From NCBI RefSeq assembly GCF_003675385.1, contig NZ_RCWZ01000001.1:1-64000 (forward strand): 64,000 bases of DNA, written 5' to 3'. Both the position numbers and the translations under genes were made by a program. The notes below the pieces were generated by a model, which ran no database searches, was not told the origin of the DNA, and saw nothing but the letters and a program-made list of their open reading frames with translations. Positions within the stretch are counted from its first letter, which is position 1. Each line of letters opens with the position of its first letter. Source of the DNA: Mucilaginibacter kameinonensis (GTDB lineage: Bacteria > Bacteroidota > Bacteroidia > Sphingobacteriales > Sphingobacteriaceae). Below, one piece after another: positions 7,896 through 16,027 of the stretch.

Positions 7896-8795
7896 ATGAA
7901 ACTTAAGTTAACTTTTTTACTGATGACTGTTGTCTGCTTTGCACGGCCAGTTTCCGCCCAGAACCACATGGCCGATTTTAAGGCTCTTATAGCCAAAGAT
8001 GATACCGCCGCTGCATTTAAACTATTGCAAGGCTGGCAAAAGACCGGCACAAACGATCCTGATTTTTACATAGCCAGCGCCAACTATTATGCAAAAAAAG
8101 GCCTAACCGAAGTTTTGAGCCTTCAAAAAGATCAGCCGGCAGGTCAAAGCTTTGTGCTTAAAGATAGTACCGGCAAGGTTGCCGGTTACCTTGGCGGCCG
8201 GCCGGCATATAATTCAACTTATCTGAATAAAGCATTCGACAATCTTGATGCAGGTATAGCCAAATTTCCGAACAGGCTGGATATCCGTTTTGGCAAAGTT
8301 TACCTGCTTGGCAAAACCGAAGACTACAAAACTTTTGCCGAAGAAATTATCAAAGCAGTTAACTATGGTCAAACTATTGGTTTCAAATGGTTTTGGAGCG
8401 AAGGTAAGCCCGTTGAAAATCCGGAGGATTTTATGCTCAGCAATATCCAGACTTACATTATTCAATTATATAACGCCGGCGACCAAAACATGGATTATAT
8501 CCGCGATGTATCTCTCGCCATTTTGAAATACAAGCCGGATAACGTTGTAAGTTTGTCCGATCTTTCCATCAGCTATCTTACCAAAAAAGATTATGCTCAT
8601 GCATTGGAAGCCCTGCTGAAAGCCGAAAAGCTGGCCCCTCATGACTATATAGTTTTAAATAACATTGCCTATTGCTACGAGTTGCAGGGCAACAAGCCAA
8701 ACGCGGTTAAATACTACCAACTTGTAAAACAATATGGCGACGAGGAAGCGAAAGTGAAAGCAGATAAAAAGGTAGCCGAACTCAGTAAACATTAA
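7896..8795 (+). CDS. Secreted TPR-repeat protein
   Basis: The 299-residue protein has a signal peptide (MKLKLTFLLMTVVCFARPVSAQ). Residues 25-60 form a first helical pair (DDTAAAFKLLQGWQ). A central region follows with no recognised motif (GKVAGYLGGRPAYNSTYL). Two or three clear tetratricopeptide units occupy about residues 205-295, for example DYAHALEALLKAEKLAPHD followed by YVLNNIAYCYELQG-type packing. TPRs mediate protein contacts; partner and function are unknown. It stands alone, with converging genes on the right. Confidence 0.65.
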   Translation: MKLKLTFLLMTVVCFARPVSAQNHMADFKALIAKDDTAAAFKLLQGWQKTGTNDPDFYIASANYYAKKGLTEVLSLQKDQPAGQSFVLKDSTGKVAGYLGGRPAYNSTYLNKAFDNLDAGIAKFPNRLDIRFGKVYLLGKTEDYKTFAEEIIKAVNYGQTIGFKWFWSEGKPVENPEDFMLSNIQTYIIQLYNAGDQNMDYIRDVSLAILKYKPDNVVSLSDLSISYLTKKDYAHALEALLKAEKLAPHDYIVLNNIAYCYELQGNKPNAVKYYQLVKQYGDEEAKVKADKKVAELSKH

Positions 8796-8797
8796 TC

Positions 8798-9238
8798 TTA
8801 CTTGCTGAACCACTTCCTGCTGGCCACCAATAACCCAAACTCTTCCGAGGGATATTTCTCCGTTGATTTATGATGGATTTTATGCGCCCTGCGGATACCG
8901 GCCAGGTAGCGGTTGTCGCTTTTGAAGGCCTTAAACCGGTTGTGAATAAACCAATCATGAAAAATAAAGTAGATAATACCGTAAATACTGATACCGGTAC
9001 CTATCCAAAAGCGGTAATCCAAACTCAAATGCCCTATCCACATCAACCATAGAGCAAAAGCAGCAAAGCCGATGCTAAACAGGTCGTTCAACTCAAACCA
9101 GCCGTGCCTTTGCTGATGGTGCGTTTTGTGAATAAACCAAAGTGGCCCATGGAATAAATATTTATGCATGGCCCAGGAGATCAGCTCCATAACCGCCATG
9201 GTTGATAATACAATTCCGATGTTTGCCAATACATTCAT
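8798..9238 (-). CDS. crtZ: Beta-carotene hydroxylase (CrtZ family)
   Basis: This membrane di-iron hydroxylase of the fatty-acid hydroxylase superfamily should convert beta-carotene to zeaxanthin. All eight-His clusters are visible: H25-x4-H30, H37-x2-H40-H41, H94-x4-H99 and H119-x2-H122-H123. Three or four hydrophobic segments lie between them. At 146 residues it is slightly short but complete. The ATG at 9238 lies one base beyond the stop of the thioredoxin-like gene (TGA then TATGAATG), so the two genes are almost certainly translated from one mRNA. No other carotenoid gene is in the window. Confidence 0.85.
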   Translation of the reverse strand: MNVLANIGIVLSTMAVMELISWAMHKYLFHGPLWFIHKTHHQQRHGWFELNDLFSIGFAAFALWLMWIGHLSLDYRFWIGTGISIYGIIYFIFHDWFIHNRFKAFKSDNRYLAGIRRAHKIHHKSTEKYPSEEFGLLVASRKWFSK

Positions 9239-9239
9239 A

Positions 9240-9860
9240 TCATTTAGCTGCTATATTTTGCGCTATCAGGTTTTCCATTTTTAGGGTATTTTCATCTTCG
9301 TTATCCCCATAACCAGTCTTCTTGAAAATCAGCTTTCCTTGCTTATTGAAGATAATAACCGTTGGATATCCCCTAAAGCCAAACTGTCTGTCGGGGCATT
9401 TGGTTTTATCGTCGGGTGTATATTTAGCTAAAACTTTGCCTGTATAGATCTTTTCGTTGCAACCCGGTATAAAGTATACCGGTAATTTAAAATCCTGCCG
9501 CTTACTAAAATCCTTATACATTCTAACAAAATTATCTATTGATTTATCCTGTGCAATAAACCGCTTAACTATACCGCTATCGGTTTGGCATAATGTTATG
9601 AAACAAAAGTTCTTATTGTCTTTGTACTTATCGTAAAGCTTATGCAACATACCCATCTCACGGAAACACGGCGGGCAGGGCACAAACCAACAATCAATAA
9701 ACAAAACCTTACTTTGCCCTAATTGCTTTAGCGTAGTATGTTTTCCGCTGATATCATAAACTTCAATATCGGGTATAGATTTAATGGTTTTGGTTTGTGC
9801 ATGGCATATGAAGCCGAACAAAATTAAAAATGCGAATAAGGAATAGGTTACAACTTTCAT
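9240..9860 (-). CDS. TlpA/ResA-like thioredoxin, exported
   Basis: The 206-residue protein has a signal peptide (MKVVTYSLFAFLILFGFICHAQ), so it acts in the periplasm. The thioredoxin fold carries a C-P-P-C active site (residues 62-65, in WFVPCPPC) instead of the usual C-G-P-C, plus a cis-Pro segment GYPTVIIF near the end. An insert with extra Cys residues (around CNEKIY and KCPDRQFG) separates the two halves. I start it at ATG 9860, not the GTG at 9878, because a near-consensus -7 (TACCTTCG, complement of 9863-9870) lies just before this ATG. It heads a two-gene operon with crtZ. Confidence 0.75.
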   Translation of the reverse strand: MKVVTYSLFAFLILFGFICHAQTKTIKSIPDIEVYDISGKHTTLKQLGQSKVLFIDCWFVPCPPCFREMGMLHKLYDKYKDNKNFCFITLCQTDSGIVKRFIAQDKSIDNFVRMYKDFSKRQDFKLPVYFIPGCNEKIYTGKVLAKYTPDDKTKCPDRQFGFRGYPTVIIFNKQGKLIFKKTGYGDNEDENTLKMENLIAQNIAAK

Positions 9861-9890
9861 AGCGAAGGTATTTACCACTAACTTAAAACT

Positions 9891-9922
9891 AAAAAAGCGG
9901 CTATCAAATGATAACCGCTTTT
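9891..9922 (-). terminator. Terminator of lpdA
   Basis: A hairpin with ten-base arms (9897-9906 and 9909-9918, one mismatch) ends in a T-run on the minus strand (complement of 9890-9896). It lies 44 nt after the lpdA stop. Confidence 0.65.
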
Positions 9923-9965
9923 AAATCATAAAAATCCGATATCGAAAATCCGATATCCGAAATTA

Positions 9966-11369
9966 TTAAATATGTATCGCCCTGTTTTCGGTAGCAGCTA
10001 AACATGCTTCACGCATAGCTTCGGTATAAGTTGGGTGGGCATGGCTCATGCGTGAAATATCTTCGGCACTTGCGCGGTACTCCATAGCTACAACAGCTTC
10101 GGCTATCATATCGGCAGCACGCGGACCAATCATATGTACACCTAAAATTTCGTCGGTTGCAGCATCGGCCAATACTTTTACAAAGCCGTCCAGGTCACCG
10201 CTTGCACGGGCACGACCGCTTGCTTTGAATGGGAACGAACCTGTTTTGTATTTAACACCGGCTGCTTTTAATTGCTCTTCTGTTTGACCAACTGCGGCAA
10301 CTTCCGGCCAGGTATAAACTACACCCGGGATCAGGTTGTAATCAATATGTGGTTTTTGGCCGGCAATGATCTCGGCAACCAGCGTACCTTCGTCTTCTGC
10401 TTTGTGGGCAAGCATAGCGCCTTTAATCACGTCGCCGATAGCGTAAACACCTTTAACCTTAGTTTCCAGGTGCTCATCAACCGTAATTTTACGGCCACGT
10501 TCTTCAACAGTGATACCAATGTTTTCCAAACCTAAGCCATCAGTGTATGCAATACGGCCAACAGCTACCAGGCAGTAATCGCCCTTAAGCTCCAGTTTCT
10601 CACCTTTTGGCGTATCACAGCTCACAGTGACTTCGTTTCCTTTTACGGTAGCGCCGGTAACTTTGTGGCCCAGGTAAAATTCCATACCCAGTTTAGTCAA
10701 TACTTTCTGTAACTCACGACCTAAGCCTTTATCCATAGTTGGGATAATGCCGTCCATAAATTCAATTACAGATACTTTGGCGCCTAAACGTGCATAAACC
10801 GAACCCAGCTCCAAACCAATAACGCCACCACCAATTAATACCAGGTGTTTAGGCACTTCGCTCAGGCTTAAAGCCTCGGTTGAAGTGATAACGCGTTTTT
10901 TATCGATAGGCAAAAATGGCAACGCTGATGGTTTTGAACCTGTAGCGATAATCACGTTTTTTGCGGTGATCTCAGTGGTGGTACCATCGCTCTTTTTAAC
11001 AACAATGGTATTTTTATCTTTAAATGATCCCACACCAAAATGGGTATCAATTTTATTTTTTTTCATCAGGTAGCTGATACCGCTGGTATTAGCGTCAACA
11101 ACCTGTTGTTTACGTTTGATCATCTGCCCAAAATCGATAGTCAGATTTTCAAGGTTGATGCCATGTGTTTTAAAAGCATGGGCAGCATTATGGTAATGTT
11201 CAGACGAGTCAAGCAGTGCCTTTGACGGGATACAGCCTACATTAAGGCAGGTACCGCCAAGGGTATTATACTTTTCAACAATTGCGGTTTTTAAACCAAG
11301 CTGGGCGCAACGGATAGCGGCTACATAACCACCGGGGCCCGAACCTATAACTATAACATCATATTGCAT
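9966..11369 (-). CDS. lpdA: Dihydrolipoyl dehydrogenase (E3)
   Basis: This 467-residue flavoprotein reoxidises lipoamide on 2-oxoacid dehydrogenase complexes or the glycine cleavage system, reducing NAD+. The FAD-binding GSGPGGYVAA lies at about residues 9-18. The redox disulfide is in GGTCLNVGCIPSKAL (Cys about 41 and 46). The NAD-binding GGGVIGLELGSV lies near residue 180 and the dimer-interface His-Glu pair in HAHPTYTEAM near the C-terminus. Length is standard. No E1/E2 partner genes are adjacent, so it is probably the shared E3. A -7 element TAACTTTG (complement of 11393-11400) lies 24 nt before the ATG. Confidence 0.95.
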   Translation of the reverse strand: MQYDVIVIGSGPGGYVAAIRCAQLGLKTAIVEKYNTLGGTCLNVGCIPSKALLDSSEHYHNAAHAFKTHGINLENLTIDFGQMIKRKQQVVDANTSGISYLMKKNKIDTHFGVGSFKDKNTIVVKKSDGTTTEITAKNVIIATGSKPSALPFLPIDKKRVITSTEALSLSEVPKHLVLIGGGVIGLELGSVYARLGAKVSVIEFMDGIIPTMDKGLGRELQKVLTKLGMEFYLGHKVTGATVKGNEVTVSCDTPKGEKLELKGDYCLVAVGRIAYTDGLGLENIGITVEERGRKITVDEHLETKVKGVYAIGDVIKGAMLAHKAEDEGTLVAEIIAGQKPHIDYNLIPGVVYTWPEVAAVGQTEEQLKAAGVKYKTGSFPFKASGRARASGDLDGFVKVLADAATDEILGVHMIGPRAADMIAEAVVAMEYRASAEDISRMSHAHPTYTEAMREACLAATENRAIHI

Positions 11370-11392
11370 AGTAGTGTGTTTTTTATGGTGGG

Positions 11393-11400
11393 CAAAGTTA
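11393..11400 (-). promoter_or_regulatory. -7 element for lpdA
   Basis: TAACTTTG on the minus strand matches TAnnTTTG and would give a leader of about 17 nt. I could not find a convincing -33 TTG at the right distance. Confidence 0.45.
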
Positions 11401-11642
11401 AGGATTATTGTCTGAACCTGAATTTATCGAGTTAAGGAATTATCAGAATACCAGGCAAATTAAATGAATTTCTAATATTCATTTGATTCATGCAAAATCC
11501 CGGCAATCTTTTAATCCCACAAATCATGGTTGAGATTTATCCCAAACCAACAGCATTTTACCACATTTTGTAACAGAACAATTGATAAATCGGTTTATCC
11601 TGAACTGTTTATTAAATTAGCCCAATTAACACGACTGATCTC

Positions 11643-13499
11643 ATGAAGAAAATTAATTTATTTTTTGTGCTGGTATTATTATATACCGGCGCTAATGCCC
11701 AAAGCAATTATGTAAAGGAGCATTTTACCAAAAAAGATGTGTACATCACCATGCGCGACGGTGTAAAACTGTTTACCTCAATTTATACCCCAAAGGATGC
11801 ATCTTCGCAAAATAAGTATCCGATGATGATGCAGCGTACCTGCTACAGCATTGCCCCTTACGGCGAGGATAAATACCCGGCAAGACTCGGCCCCTCTGAA
11901 ATTATGATGAAAGAGGGCTATATTTTTGTTTATCAGGATGTGCGCGGCCGCTGGAAAAGCGAAGGCACCTGGACCAATATGACCCCGGTTATCGATAATA
12001 AAAAAAGCAAAAAAGATGTTGACGAAGGTTCCGACACTTATGACACCATAGACTGGTTGGTTAAAAACGTAGCTAACAACAATGGCAAAGTTGGCCAGTA
12101 TGGTATCTCCTATCCTGGCTTTTATACCGCTGCAGGTATCCTTTCCAACCACCCGGCGCTTAAGGCATCATCACCGCAGGCCCCTATTTCCGATTTCTTT
12201 TTTGATGATTTTCACCATAACGGTGCTTTCATTGAAGGTTACTTTTTCACCTTCCCGGTATTTGGTGTTCAAAAAACCGACACTACCAGCAAAGCCTGGT
12301 ATACCATGCTAAAACCTGATAGCAAAGATGGTTATCAGTATTTGTTAGATCTTGGCCCGCTTAAAAATGCCGATAAGTTTTACCATGATAACTTCTTTTG
12401 GCAGGAAACCATCAATCATCCTAACTACGATGAGTTTTGGCAAAAACGTGGGTTGCTGAAACACTATGGTAAAGTGAAACCTGCCGTGATGCTGGTTGGC
12501 GGCTGGTTTGATGCCGAAGACTTAACCGGTCCGCTGGCTATTTATAAAACCATTAACAAGTCAGATCCAAACGCCTATAATACCATTGTGATGGGGCCGT
12601 TTGGTCATGGCCGCTGGTCGCGCGAAACCGGGCATACCATGCACAGCAATGTATATTTTGGCGATAGCGTGGCTACCTTCTACCAAAGAAATATCGAGGC
12701 TAAATTCTTCAACCACTTTCTGAAAGGTAATGGCGACAAAAACTCAGGCTTACCCAATGCCTATATGTTTAACACCGGTAAAAAAGAATGGGCCACTTTT
12801 GACAAATGGCCTGCTGCCAATGCTGTACACGAAAAAATGTTTTTAGGTGCCGATGGCAAGCTTGCTAATACTCAACCGGCAACAGCAGGTTCCGTATCAT
12901 ATGTCAGCGACCCGCTTAAACCGGTTCCGTATACCGAAGATAATACCACCACTATGGGCTTTACTCCGCATAATTACATGAGCGAGGATCAGCGCTTTGC
13001 AGGTCGCCGCCCGGACGTTTTGGTTTACCAAAGCGAGATATTAAATGACGATGTTACCCTTGGCGGCGAGATCATGGCGCATCTTAAAATTGCTACCACT
13101 GGCACCGATGCAGACTTTGTTGTAAAGCTGATTGACGTTTATCCGGCCGACGAACCTAACAACCCGTACATGCCAAACAAAAACATTATCCTGAGCAATT
13201 ACTGGCAAATGGTACGTTCGGAAGTAATGCCGGCACGATTCCGCAATAGCTTTGAAAAACCGGAAGCTTTAGTAGCCAATCAAAAAACAGATGTGAATTT
13301 CCGCTTGCAGGATGTGCTGCATACCTTTAAAAAAGGTCACCGCATCATGATCCAGGTTCAAAGTACCTGGTTCCCGATAGTAGCACGTAACCCGCAAAAG
13401 TTTGTGGAAAACCCGTATAAAGCCGATGAAAGCGATTATATAAAAGCAACTGAAACGGTTTACAACGATAGCTATATTGATGTGCAGGTGCTGAAGTAA
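11643..13499 (+). CDS. Secreted CocE/NonD-type alpha/beta hydrolase
   Basis: The 618-residue exported hydrolase (signal MKKINLFFVLVLLYTGANAQ) is of the X-Pro dipeptidyl-peptidase / cocaine esterase / glutaryl-7-ACA acylase class. The substrate is unknown but should be an ester, amide or peptide. The nucleophile elbow is G-I-S-Y-P-G with Ser at about residue 156. An earlier YQDVRGRWKSEG motif is typical of the family. The C-terminal third is the family's beta-sandwich domain (from PDVLVYQSEILNDDV). Length matches secreted members. It stands alone between divergently spaced genes; an inverted-repeat element follows its stop. Confidence 0.85.
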   Translation: MKKINLFFVLVLLYTGANAQSNYVKEHFTKKDVYITMRDGVKLFTSIYTPKDASSQNKYPMMMQRTCYSIAPYGEDKYPARLGPSEIMMKEGYIFVYQDVRGRWKSEGTWTNMTPVIDNKKSKKDVDEGSDTYDTIDWLVKNVANNNGKVGQYGISYPGFYTAAGILSNHPALKASSPQAPISDFFFDDFHHNGAFIEGYFFTFPVFGVQKTDTTSKAWYTMLKPDSKDGYQYLLDLGPLKNADKFYHDNFFWQETINHPNYDEFWQKRGLLKHYGKVKPAVMLVGGWFDAEDLTGPLAIYKTINKSDPNAYNTIVMGPFGHGRWSRETGHTMHSNVYFGDSVATFYQRNIEAKFFNHFLKGNGDKNSGLPNAYMFNTGKKEWATFDKWPAANAVHEKMFLGADGKLANTQPATAGSVSYVSDPLKPVPYTEDNTTTMGFTPHNYMSEDQRFAGRRPDVLVYQSEILNDDVTLGGEIMAHLKIATTGTDADFVVKLIDVYPADEPNNPYMPNKNIILSNYWQMVRSEVMPARFRNSFEKPEALVANQKTDVNFRLQDVLHTFKKGHRIMIQVQSTWFPIVARNPQKFVENPYKADESDYIKATETVYNDSYIDVQVLK

Positions 13500-13530
13500 G
13501 AGATTGGTGATTAGAGGTTAACCACCTCCG

Positions 13531-13660
13531 ATGTCATTTCAACTGCAGGGAGAAATCTTATACGCGCAGCAAGCAAGTATGCAAAGCGAACATACAGGGC
13601 GTATAAGATTTCTCTTTCGCCCCCACATGATAACCCCTAACTGCTCTATCGAAATGACAT
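13531..13660. repeat. 130-bp nested inverted-repeat element (GTCATTTC family)
   Basis: The outer arms ATGTCATTTC (13531-13540) and GAAATGACAT (13651-13660) are perfectly complementary. Inner 15-bp arms (13551-13565 and 13599-13613, AGAAATCTTATACGC) are also perfect. The nested arrangement suggests a small dispersed palindromic element, related in style but not in sequence to the GTCATTGCGAG elements in this window. Confidence 0.75.
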
Positions 13661-13702
13661 TTTGCGTTTATCATTAATGCGTTTTTTGCTTTAAATTAGT
13701 TT

Positions 13703-14326
13703 ATGAAATTGTTTACCATTACTATTCTACTAAGCATTGCACAAATAACATTTGCCCAAATTAAAGTTACCAAACTCAGCAAAACCGATATCCCTGAATC
13801 TATTGTCTACAAAGGGCATATCATAGATGCGGTTAAATACACTGATAAAACAGGCGACCACATTGTTATCACTACAGAAACGGGCATAACACAACAAAAA
13901 GCCACCAAAGACGAGAACTTTAGAGCTGCCGCCCTGTATGCATACGATTATATTATCATCGGGGATGGCAAGTTTAAACTAAGTTGGCAAACCAATGATT
14001 TTTCTTCGGATTGCACGCTTGATGTAAAAGCAGATTATGCTTCTGATGGGTTTGCGGTTACAGACGTTGATAACAATGGATTTGCGGAAGTTTGGTTGGT
14101 TTATCGCACCGCCTGCCGCGGAGATATAAGTCCAAGTGTTATGAAATTAATCATGCACGAAGGCAATAAAAAATACGCAATGCGCGGCGAGAGCAAGGTA
14201 AAGGTATCCGAAAAGGAAACTATTGGTGGCACCTATACTTTTGACGCTGCCTTTAAAACTGCGCCGCCTACATTCCGGAAGTATGCTGCCGATACCTGGA
14301 AGAAAAACATTATGGACACCTTTTAA
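13703..14326 (+). CDS. Secreted protein of unknown function
   Basis: The 207-residue protein has a signal peptide (MKLFTITILLSIAQITFAQ). Its centre has beta-strand wording (GDHIVITTETGITQQ, YDYIIIGDGKFKLSW) followed by an Asp-rich turn, FAVTDVDNNGFAEVWLVYRTACRG, that resembles a calcium-loop or FG-GAP-like repeat. I vaguely associate the DVDNNGFAEVWLVY...CRGDISPS pattern with a Bacteroidetes family named after surface polysaccharide biosynthesis, but cannot confirm it. It starts about 40 nt downstream of the repeat element and lies 18 nt before the first M1 peptidase, so it may share that transcript. Confidence 0.55.
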   Translation: MKLFTITILLSIAQITFAQIKVTKLSKTDIPESIVYKGHIIDAVKYTDKTGDHIVITTETGITQQKATKDENFRAAALYAYDYIIIGDGKFKLSWQTNDFSSDCTLDVKADYASDGFAVTDVDNNGFAEVWLVYRTACRGDISPSVMKLIMHEGNKKYAMRGESKVKVSEKETIGGTYTFDAAFKTAPPTFRKYAADTWKKNIMDTF

Positions 14327-14344
14327 CCTGATACACTTAAGTAC

Positions 14345-16015
14345 ATGAAAATAAAACAATTATATCTTGCAGCGCTTACCTTACTATGCGCTGCAACAAT
14401 TGCCCTGCCGGCGAAGGCGCAGCTCCTGAAAGAAAAAGAGCAATTCACCCATGCCGATTCGCTGCGCGGAATGCTTACACCTTTGCGTACCTGTTATGAT
14501 ATCAATTACTATCACCTTGATGTTAAAATTGATATCGATAAAAAGTTTATCAGCGGCAGTAACCAGTTTAAATTCACTGCTACGCAGGATTTTAATAAAC
14601 TTCAGTTCGATCTGTTTGCCAATCTTAATATCGCCAAAGTTGTTTACAAAGGTAAAGAACTCACTTTCACCCGCGATGGTAACGCGGTGTTCCTCAACTT
14701 TCCGCAAACTATAAGCAAAGGCAGTAAAGATGAGTTTACCGTTTACTATTCCGGTAATCCAACCGTTGCCAAAAATGCACCCTGGGATGGTGGCCTGGTA
14801 TTCAAAAAAGATTCATTGGGAAAACCATTTGTGGCAACAGCCTGCGAGGGCGTTGGTGCAAGCATCTGGTGGCCAACTAAAGATCACCTGGCCGACGAAG
14901 TTGACAGCATGATGATCAGCATCAGCGTGCCTAAAGGTTTAAAGGATGTTTCAAACGGTCGCCTGCGCAAGGTAACCCCACTTAAGGATGGTTATACCCG
15001 GTTCGACTGGTTTGTAGCCAACCCAATCAACAACTATGACGTTGCCGCCAACATTGCCGACTACGCTCATTTTGAAGATACTTATATGGGCGAAAAAGGC
15101 AAACTCACCCTCGATTATTGGGTACTGCCAACCAGTCTGGAAAAAGCAAAAAAACAATTTGCCGCCAATGTAAAACCAATGCTTAAAGCCTTTGAGCACT
15201 GGTTTGGCCCCTACCCTTTTTATGAGGATGGCTACAAACTGGTTGAAACCCCGCACCTGGGCATGGAACACCAAAGCGCCGTGGCCTATGGCAATCATTT
15301 CATGAATGGCTATATGGGCTATGACTTATCAGGCACCGGATGGGGCAGTAAATGGGATTATATCATCGTTCACGAAAGCGGGCACGAATGGTTTGGTAAT
15401 AATATAACCGATAAAGATTTGGCCGATATGTGGATCCACGAAAGCTTTACCTGCTATTCCGAATCGCTTTTTGTAGAGGATAACTGGGGCAAAAAAGCCG
15501 GACAGGAGTATAATTACGGCTTAAGGCTCACCATTAATAACGAGGGCCCTATAGTTGGCATTTATAACATGAACAAGGAAGGCTCAGGAGACATGTACTC
15601 TAAAGGCGCAGTATTCCTGAACATGATCCGCACTATTATTAATGACGATGAAAAATGGCGCGGCATCCTGCGCGGGCTTAACAAAACTTTTTACCACAAA
15701 ACGGTTACTTATGATGATGTGGTAGGTTTTATCAACCAGCAATCGGGTATGGACCTTTCGGCTATTTTTGATCAGTACCTGCACTACCGCAGTCTTCCTG
15801 TGCTGGAATTTACCAGTCACGAAAACAAACTTTATTGCCGCTGGATAGCCGAGGCCAAAGATTTCAACATGCCAATCAGGGTGCGTGTAAAGGGCGGCGA
15901 GTATAAATTCATCACTCCAACAAAACAAATGAGCCCTGTTGAAATTGCGGGAGCTACCAAAGACAATATCGAAATTGATTATTTGAACTACTACGTAGGT
16001 TCACTTCTTGATTAA
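14345..16015 (+). CDS. Secreted M1-family metallopeptidase, copy 1
   Basis: The 556-residue exported zinc aminopeptidase-like protein has a signal ending near LPAKAQ. The zinc site is HESGH at residues 343-347 with the third ligand Glu366 in WIHESF, giving the HExxH-x18-E pattern of M1 enzymes. Where M1 exopeptidases usually have GxMEN, this protein reads GMEHQS. It is much shorter than the roughly 850-residue aminopeptidase N, lacking the large C-terminal domain. The next gene, 12 nt downstream, is a close full-length paralogue, so the pair is a tandem duplication and probably one operon. The substrate is not predictable from sequence. Confidence 0.85.
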   Translation: MKIKQLYLAALTLLCAATIALPAKAQLLKEKEQFTHADSLRGMLTPLRTCYDINYYHLDVKIDIDKKFISGSNQFKFTATQDFNKLQFDLFANLNIAKVVYKGKELTFTRDGNAVFLNFPQTISKGSKDEFTVYYSGNPTVAKNAPWDGGLVFKKDSLGKPFVATACEGVGASIWWPTKDHLADEVDSMMISISVPKGLKDVSNGRLRKVTPLKDGYTRFDWFVANPINNYDVAANIADYAHFEDTYMGEKGKLTLDYWVLPTSLEKAKKQFAANVKPMLKAFEHWFGPYPFYEDGYKLVETPHLGMEHQSAVAYGNHFMNGYMGYDLSGTGWGSKWDYIIVHESGHEWFGNNITDKDLADMWIHESFTCYSESLFVEDNWGKKAGQEYNYGLRLTINNEGPIVGIYNMNKEGSGDMYSKGAVFLNMIRTIINDDEKWRGILRGLNKTFYHKTVTYDDVVGFINQQSGMDLSAIFDQYLHYRSLPVLEFTSHENKLYCRWIAEAKDFNMPIRVRVKGGEYKFITPTKQMSPVEIAGATKDNIEIDYLNYYVGSLLD

Positions 16016-16027
16016 TCCCAAATACAA

